Of a stretch of DNA of 27,500 nt, positions 21,531 to 27,500 are shown one piece after another (the first letter of the stretch is position 1; each line of letters begins with the position of its first letter). The stretch is from Halisarca cf. caerulea (taxonomy: Eukaryota > Porifera > Demospongiae > Chondrillida > Halisarcidae). The position numbers and the translations under genes were made by a program. The stretch is from contig CAUJGJ010000161.1 in NCBI GenBank assembly GCA_963170055.1, forward strand, positions 1,794,475 through 1,821,974, written 5' to 3'. The notes beneath the pieces were generated by a model. It ran no database searches, was not told the DNA's origin, and saw only the letters and a list, made by a program, of their open reading frames with translations.

Positions 21531-21537
21531 AACTCAC

Positions 21538-22302
21538 GTATTTCACAGCTGTCCCCTGTGTACCCTTGCTGGCATTGGCAGATTCCGCCCTTGATACACA
21601 TTCCACCGTTCATACACATCGGCGAGCAAACAGGAGTTTCACACTGGTTACCTGTGTATTCCGGCAAACAACTACAGGTATCCACATCACTACAGGTCCC
21701 ACCATTCAGACAGGGATTGCTGCAGAATGGAGCATCGCACACATCACCAGTGTAGCCTGCATCACAGGTGCATGTTTCCGGCGCCGTACACTGTCCATTC
21801 ACGCACTGCTGGCTGCAGATTGGTCTGTTGCATCTCCTACCAGCATATCCAGCATCACATGTACAGGTGTCGGGAGCGGTACATCTGCCATTGACGCACG
21901 CATTACTACAGAGTGGAGTGTTGCATGTGGGTCCAGCGTATCCTGACTCACATGTGCAAATGTCCGGTGATGTGCATCGACCGTTAACACAAGGGTCGCT
22001 ACACACAGGAGTCTTGCAGCGACCCCCACCATATCCAGGATGACATGTACAAGTGTCCGGAGCTGTACATTCACCATTGAAACACTCCCTGACACAGATT
22101 GGTGTTTCACATGATCTGCCTGTGTAGCCTGCAGCACATTGGCAAGTGTCCTTCTCCATGCAAGTGCCTCCATTTTTACAAGACGGAGAACATTGTGGTA
22201 GATCCTTGCTCTCACACGTCTGCCCCTGGAATCCTTCAGCACAAGCACAAGTGTCAGGAGCTACACACGTCCCTCCATTCAGGCAAGGCTCAGTACATTC
22301 AG
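21538..22302 (-). CDS. exon C: eight tandem EGF-like repeats, duplicate of part of exon B
   Basis: This 765-bp exon (255 codons, phase 1-1) starts after acceptor tatatatttacag and ends at donor tac|gtgagt. It encodes eight EGF-like repeats starting ECTEPCLNGGTC and ending GYTGDSCEI. They correspond one to one to repeats five to twelve of exon B. The two exons align at a constant offset of 2013 bp without any indel that I could see, with a few percent of differences; for example one EGF repeat (CSNPCLNGGTC...) is identical in protein. Homology stops about 10 bp inside the 5' end of this exon, where exon B continues with coding sequence while here an acceptor and a CA-repeat intron appear. The donor-side intron also shares about 20 bp with the exon B intron. 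A CA tract of about 370 bp ends only about 42 nt upstream of the acceptor. Confidence 0.9.
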
Positions 22303-22344
22303 CTGTAAATATATAACAAACAGCTCAATAGCTTTGTATTTTAA

Positions 22345-22357
22345 TGTGTGTGTGTGT

Positions 22358-22428
<71 letters not shown>

Positions 22429-22479
22429 CGTGCGTTTGTGTGTGCGTGTGTGTGTGTGTGAGTGTGTGTGTGTGTGTGT

Positions 22480-22552
<73 letters not shown>

Positions 22553-22648
22553 TGTGTGTGCGCGTGCGTGCGTTTGTGTGCGTGTGTGTGTGTGTGTGTG
22601 TGTGAGTGTGTGTGTATGTGTGTGTGTGTATGCGTGCCTGCGTGCGTG

Positions 22649-22713
<65 letters not shown>
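22345..22713. repeat. compound (GT)n tract close to the exon C acceptor
   Basis: About 370 bp of GT with internally duplicated interruptions (gcgtgcgtttgtgtg occurs twice, tctgtgtg repeatedly). A further short GT run is at 22755-22778. In the sense orientation it is a CA tract ending about 42 nt before exon C. Confidence 0.97.
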
Positions 22714-22714
<1 letters not shown>

Positions 22715-23194
22715 GGACTGGGCAAGGGATAACCCCTTAATTATCACTACCGATATGTGTGTGTGTGTGTGTGTGTGCACCAGTTATTCATGGTGTGCAA
22801 ATTTTGCACTCTAGCGCTCATCCACAAAAATGCAAGAATTAAGCTCCTCGAGAATTTATTGCTATATGGTATGTAGAAATGTATGGTGTAAGTGTGCACA
22901 TGAACATATGTACTGTACACGTATGTGCACAATCTAATTGAAAAATGTGAATAGGCCTCATTTGAAGTTGAAATATAATATAGATACTGTGTACTTTCAT
23001 AGCAAATGGATCACTCTCATGATTGATATTGTAAGAAGCTGTGCTTTGTGAAGATAGTACAATTCTGTTAGTTGTCAATACATTCCAAACTCTGCTTACA
23101 GGCAATTTAGGAGGAAACAAACACAGGTACCGGTGTCACAGGTGACCTAACAAGCGATCATAAGATGGTCACATATTCAGTGAACAACTATATA

Positions 23195-23362
23195 CAGTGG
23201 AACCTTTCTAACCCGATCACCAAAGGAATTTGGCCACCCAAGAGAGATGGATGAAATAGACAGGTCCATTCTAATACATGGGTGCCTTTTGGGGCCAAAC
23301 AGTATGGCCGGTTTAGACAGTGTGGCCGATTTACAGAGGCTCGGATTAGAGAGGTTTCACTG
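23195..23362. mobile_element. MITE, CTAATCCGAC-like family, intronic and TA-flanked
   Basis: The ends CAGTGGAACCTTTCTAACCC and cggattagagaggtttcactg (trim one base for symmetry) lie between TA at 23193-23194 and 23363-23364, in the intron between exons B and C. The interior has atggccggtttagacagtg and gtggccgatttacag repeated. Confidence 0.85.
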
Positions 23363-23550
23363 TATCATTTATACAGTCAGCACTTTACTATCAGTTAGTC
23401 AGCATGATGCATGGTTAGCACACGGCATTCAGGTGGTTATAACTAATATTGGACATGTGGGCAGGTGGCATGTGACAGTCAGGAGGTGATCATGTGACAA
23501 TCAATCTGTTAGCCTGTTACAGCCATGCAGGTAGACAACATGCAACTCAC

Positions 23551-24693
23551 GTATTTCACAGCTGTCCCCTGTGTACCCTTGCTGGCATTGGCAGATTCTG
23601 CCCTTGATACACACACCACCGTTCACACACATCGGCGAGCAAACAGGAGTTTCACACTGGTTACCTGTGTATTCTGGCAAACAACTACAGGTATCCACAT
23701 CACTACAGGTCCCACCATTCAGACAGGGATTGCTGCAGAATGGAGCATCGCACACATCACCAGTGTAGCCTGCATCACAGGTGCATGTTTCCGGCGCCGT
23801 ACACTGTCCATTCACGCACTGCTGGCTGCAGATTGGTCTGTTGCATCTCCTACCAGCATATCCAGCATCACATGTACAGGTGTCAGGAGCAGTACACATG
23901 CCATTGACACACGCATTACTACAGAGTGGAGTGTCGCATGTGGGTCCAGCGTATCCTGACTCACATGTGCAAATGTCCGGCGACGTGCATCGACCGTTAA
24001 CACAAGGCTCGCTACACACAGGAGTGTTACAGCGTCCTCCACGGTATCCAGGATGACACGTACAAGTATCTGGAGCTGTACATTCACCATTGAAGCACTT
24101 CCTGACACAGATTGGTGTTTCACATGAGTTTCCCGTGTAGCCTGCAACACATTGGCAAGTGTCCTTCTCATCACAAGTGCCTCCATTTTTACAAGATGGA
24201 GAACATTGTGGTAGATCCTTGCTGTCGCACGTCTGCCCCTGGAATCCTTCAGCACAAGCACAAGTGTCAGGAGCTACACATGTCCCTCCATTCAGACAAG
24301 GCTTGGTACATACAGGGGACCCACATGTGTTCCCAGTGTACCCCAAAGTACAAGTACAAGTGTTGGGGGAAGTACAGTTACCATTCTCACACCCACCGCT
24401 GCAGAGAGGCGTGTCACAGATAGGTCCAGAGTAGCCTTCAGCACATTCACAAGTGTTGGGAGCAATGCATGAGCCGTTATTCTGACAGGGCTGGAAACAA
24501 ATGGGAATTTCACACGAGTCTCCAGCAAAGCCTTCAACACACGTGCAGTTGTTTGGTGATCGACAAAGTCCCCCATTGAGGCACATTTGGGTGCAGATGG
24601 GAGTGTCACAGGTATCCCCCGTGTACCCACTTTGGCATCGACATGTGTTGTCAGCTACACATGTGCCAAAACGACATCCTTTGAGGCACGAAG
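23551..24693 (-). CDS. exon B: twelve tandem EGF-like repeats
   Basis: This 1143-bp exon (381 codons, phase 1 at both ends) has a strong acceptor with a long pyrimidine tract (cctctctctcttgttgtgtag) and a GTGAGT donor. It encodes twelve consecutive EGF-like repeats of about 31-35 residues, starting SCLKGC and ending GYTGDSCEI. The repeats follow a C-x3-C-x-N-G-x-C-x5-C-x-C-x2-GYxG-x2-C pattern, typical of the tenascin/teneurin-like EGF class, and most lack the DxNEC calcium-binding signature. Two subtypes alternate: those with NGGTC/NGGLC and shorter ones with NGRC/NGQC/NGNC. Repeats five to twelve are nearly identical to exon C, so this exon is the likely parent or twin of an internal duplication. 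EGF arrays of this kind act as extended spacers or protein-binding rods outside the cell; no specific partner can be read from the sequence. Confidence 0.9.
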
Positions 24694-26379
24694 CTACACA
24701 ACAAGAGAGAGAGGAAAATTATCATATACATGCAAGAATATATAATAGTCACCAAAAACCTCCACAACTCATCAGGACATCTCTAAATAATATACAGACA
24801 GGCATACAAAGTTGCAGTAGTATAATTGAGGTGGGCCACACAGTGGTCTCTTGTTATACATACATGTAGACAGGTAACACATAGACAAGTGGTCCTAATA
24901 TTATATTACATACTATATTAGATGATCGTTAAAACAATCTCATTGACAATGCCCAGAAATGTGTGTGTACACAGGCCAGCTACGGGATCCACTCAGGTGG
25001 CTATATTGCAGACAGATGGTAAATATTCGCAAATATTGAAAAAAATTCAATGGAATATTAATTAGGCAATTTGACGGTTATATACATGCAGAAATGGCTA
25101 TGCCAAAACTTAAAAATGCTTTCTGCTTAGGTAAACTGGCAGAATATGCATAGTCCTGACTGTCAAAGTAAATTTTGCCAAATTCAAACTTCTTTTCTGT
25201 TTTCAACTCATGCACTTTTGGAACTCTTTATCCAGCAAATCTCTGCACGTACATTATTTACAGTATAAAGTTGCAATGCTTGATATCACTGCAGAGCAAA
25301 TTCTAACTCGATCTCCCTGCTTCAGAGTGGAAGGGGGCTAGTGCGTCCTGTAGTTTTCAATAACTACAGGCCAAAATTCAACTGATTCAAAACAAGATGT
25401 TAGGCTATAACTGGCATGGTGTAGGCATCTTTCGGAAGGCTTGACCAACAGCTATAATATAATTTGGTCTGTTCTTGTTATATTTATTTTGGCTGAGGTG
25501 ATTTGGCTATAATATAGACAAGTAGTATGTCCCACAACATGGGATTAGAAATATGCATGGGGTTGAAAGTATGGGGTTGAAAGTATGTGGTTGAAAGTAT
25601 GGGTTTATAAAAGTATGGGGTTAAATGGGGTTGAAAGTATGGGGTTTGACACATGGGCTTTGAATGGGGTTTGATGTGTGGGGTTTGCACTTTGTGGTGT
25701 GAATTATGGGCTTAGATTTGTGGGGTTGAAGTATGGAGTTTTGAAATTCAGGTAGTGTATGAAGTATAATGGAATTTGAACTGTGTGCTCGAAGTATACA
25801 ATGGCTTGCTAGAGCCACTTGACTTCATCTCATGCGTGACAGCAGTAGAGAGCAATTTTCAAAACAATACAAACTGTCAGTGTATTCAGATGGAATGCTG
25901 TCACTGCAGATCCTGTGACACATAATACTCAAAGAGACATGCACAAACATCCTTGGAGGATGCCTGATGGGGTAAGTCCTTATGTACGTATGAAATGTAC
26001 TGCAACAGTGTTACCAAAATGTCGATTTCACATGTCATGGCTATACGGTTGAGATGATTGGGATGAGGTAACCATTTCTATAAGAATAGTATGAACGCTA
26101 GCCAGCTGCCTCCCTTATCAGCAATGCAAGTTGCTTACAGATAGCAAGGATTCATTGTGTTCCAGGAAAGGTTATTACAGAAAGTCTTGATGGGACTTCA
26201 TTCTATCTGCATGTAGCTTAATGCACAAGTATATCGTACACGTACACTATGCAAGTTTTTAAACTGATGCAATAATTATAATTATTATTAATATATCAGA
26301 TTCCATGAACATACATACTTACATATATAGGTCTACCCACTCACATAAAGTAGATATAAACACATTTACACATTATGTA
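24694..26379. other. intron DNA, first part, no exon recognised
   Basis: Unique, AT-leaning intron DNA of the EGF/IgGFc gene. It contains a MITE fragment (cagtggtctcttgttatac at 24841, tagacaagtggtcctaa near 24892). No six-cysteine EGF exon was seen. Confidence 0.5.
25555..25750. repeat. 14-bp degenerate tandem repeat TATGGGGTTGAAAG
   Basis: About four good copies at 25560-25645, followed by decaying copies that keep only TGGGGTTTGA or GTGGGGTTGAAG words. Confidence 0.75.
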
Positions 26380-26577
26380 CAGTCAGACCTCACTTATCTG
26401 CACGCATTGATTTGGATGAAAGTGTGCATAAAGGGAGGGAGTTAACTTGATAAATGAGGGAGCCATAGTGCAGTATACAGTAGGATCAATGCAGATCGAT
26501 TGTTCCAATACAAGCTACTGTGGAAAAGTGAGGGTACTGGGTGTATGAGGTGCGGATTGATAGTTGAGGTCTCATTG
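26380..26577. mobile_element. MITE, TCACTTATCTGCACGC family, TA-flanked
   Basis: The ends CAGTCAGACCTCACTTATCT and gatagttgaggtctcattg lie between TA at 26378-26379 and 26578-26579. Interior words restate the ends (tgtgcataaagggagggag, ggtgcggattga). Confidence 0.75.
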
Positions 26578-26631
26578 TACAGGGAGATACTTTATGTCAC
26601 AAGCATTATAAAAAGCTATAAGAGTTTCATG

Positions 26632-26632
<1 letters not shown>

Positions 26633-26713
<81 letters not shown>

Positions 26714-26726
26714 ACACATGCACACA

Positions 26727-26822
<96 letters not shown>

Positions 26823-26853
26823 CACACACACACGCGCGCACATACACACACAC
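26633..26853. repeat. compound (CA)n tract
   Basis: About 220 bp of CA with CATACA, CACGCG and CACTCA interruptions, inside the first intron of the EGF/IgGFc gene, far from exons. Confidence 0.97.
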
Positions 26854-26978
26854 AGAGTCAGTGGAAGCTACTAAAGGCACCATTGGGGCCACAATACCAG
26901 TCTTTTGTATGGAGATGCCCTTGTTTTGGGAAGGTTAAAATAATAATATTATACACATGTCATTGTGGGGCTAAAGGT

Positions 26979-27010
26979 ATGGGGGGGGGGGGTGTGGGGG
27001 TGTGGGTGGA
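26979..27010 (+). other. G-run cluster with quadruplex potential
   Basis: A run of about eleven G is followed by GGGGG and GGG runs separated by TGT. As it lies on the plus strand it would be C-rich in the EGF/IgGFc transcript. Confidence 0.5.
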
Positions 27011-27234
27011 GCCTGTATATAAAGTTTGAACAAATTTTGCTAAGATTCGTTTATCTCCTACAGCCACACTTTGAGCCACTATAGTGGCCCATCCACAACA
27101 ACGCGTTTTTCGCGAGCGCGGATGTCCCGCAATAAAGGGTTAAAGGGGAAGGCTGTATTTTGGAAGTGACTTTTTAAAATTAATAAAGTTTCTGTATAAT
27201 AATATGTGCAGATATGGTTTTCGGGAACACAAAC

Positions 27235-27376
27235 CTTGTCCAGTTATAATTCGGATTTGGCAGAACTGTCCTGTGAAGAGTGGTGTACATAAGCACTGCT
27301 TGTCTTCAACCTGCACATCTTTAGATATAGTTCGCATGCAACTTCCACCATTCAGGCACCCACACTTGTTCCTACC
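27235..27376 (-). CDS. exon A: single EGF-like repeat of the EGF/IgGFc gene
   Basis: The exon lies between acceptor ttcaccctttgcag and donor acaag|gtttgt. It encodes a six-cysteine EGF-like repeat beginning NKCGCLNGGSC and ending LCTPLFTGQFC. The spacing between cysteines three and four is longer than in the downstream repeats, so this repeat is diverged from the rest. It is 142 bp long, begins in phase 0 and ends with one extra nucleotide (phase 1), which joins correctly to the phase-1 start of the next exon (codon G|CT, Ala). The phase-0 start differs from every other junction in the gene and suggests that a differently organised N-terminal exon, perhaps with the signal peptide, lies beyond 27500. 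A missed exon in the 2.5-kb intron that follows cannot be excluded. Confidence 0.75.
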
Positions 27377-27500
27377 CTGCAAAGGGTGAATTGTGTATAA
27401 ATTCACACATTACTATCTGCTATTGAATGAGACAACATATAATAGAAGTAAGACTAGAGGAATATGTTTGCAGGTGCTTTTTGTGTCTAGGATTTCTAAG

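Larger units (their letters stand above)
18935..27376 (-). other. gene model: multi-EGF / IgGFc-binding domain protein (partial, 5 exons)
   Basis: Five exons can be joined on the minus strand: 27376-27235, 24693-23551, 22302-21538, 20931-20830 and 20245-18935. All junctions have AG acceptors and GT donors, and all joins are in phase 1, so the reading frame is continuous over about 1154 codons. The product has one EGF-like repeat, then twelve, then eight, then one, followed by an IgGFc-binding N-terminal type domain. Every part is cysteine-rich or N-glycosylation-bearing, which points to a secreted or cell-surface protein. The signal peptide must lie to the right of the window. The 3' end is unresolved. 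Introns are about 2541, 1248, 606 and 584 bp, and the first two are large enough to hide further EGF exons. Domain identity is established knowledge applied to visible motifs; an adhesion, mucus-like or defence role is inference. Confidence 0.85.

Noticed and set aside
21518..24434. Plus-strand open frames opposite the EGF exons
   Set aside because: They are antisense shadows of the cysteine-codon pattern in exons B and C, with no independent evidence.
23551..24693. Notch, fibrillin or teneurin identity for the EGF gene
   Set aside because: Most repeats lack the calcium-binding consensus, there are no LNR, TB or YD-repeat segments, and the repeats lead into an IgGFc-binding domain, so no symbol is assigned.
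25555..25750. Telomere-like G-rich repeat
   Set aside because: The unit TATGGGGTTGAAAG is not TTAGGG and decays quickly; it is a local minisatellite.

Overview
The window is eukaryotic nuclear DNA from an animal. It holds spliced genes, EGF-like and IgGFc-binding extracellular domains, phase-1 introns between domains, long CA/GT microsatellites, minisatellites and many short inverted-repeat transposons. A sponge or another early-branching marine invertebrate fits best, but that is an inference from gene content and repeat style, not a proven identity. No prokaryotic feature, CRISPR array, rRNA or tRNA was recognised.

All three supportable gene pieces read on the minus strand, so transcription runs from high to low coordinates. 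(1) 27376 to 18935: five exons of a large secreted or cell-surface protein with about 22 EGF-like repeats followed by a complete IgGFc-binding N-terminal type domain. Both ends are missing or unresolved: the signal-peptide exon(s) lie beyond position 27500, and the 3' end lies below 18935. (2) 14939 to 13959: a probable first coding exon of a proline-rich, SH3-ligand-like intracellular scaffold protein, with a TATA-like element upstream and a canonical donor at its end. Its later exons were not found. (3) About 3655 to 3558: a possible TATA promoter with an 8-codon first exon, weak but coherent.

Layout on the plus-strand scale: 1-2000 holds CA repeats, a MITE, a 182-bp tandem duplication and TACG/TATG-type simple sequence. 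2009-3408 is a 26-bp minisatellite. 3558-3655 is the candidate promoter and exon. 3885-8000 holds MITEs, palindromic TACGTA-type tracts and unique DNA. 8049-8748 is a second array of the same 26-bp family. 8751-13600 holds microsatellites, a 92-bp tandem repeat, more MITEs and a nested palindrome. 13614-13948 is a CA tract next to the proline-rich exon's donor. 15183-17273 is a C-rich 38-41-bp minisatellite just upstream of that gene's promoter. 17720-18900 holds MITEs and AT-rich DNA. 18935-27376 is the EGF/IgGFc gene, with MITEs and CA tracts in its introns.

The most interesting signals are these. A recent in-gene duplication covers a block of eight EGF repeats. Three of the recognised splice sites have 170-370-bp CA/TG tracts within 10-45 nt. 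Several MITE families share the same CAGTGGAACCT-type terminus but have unrelated interiors. The 26-bp minisatellite appears to have grown out of such a MITE end. Nearly all simple repeats here, whatever their motif, are strictly alternating purine-pyrimidine.
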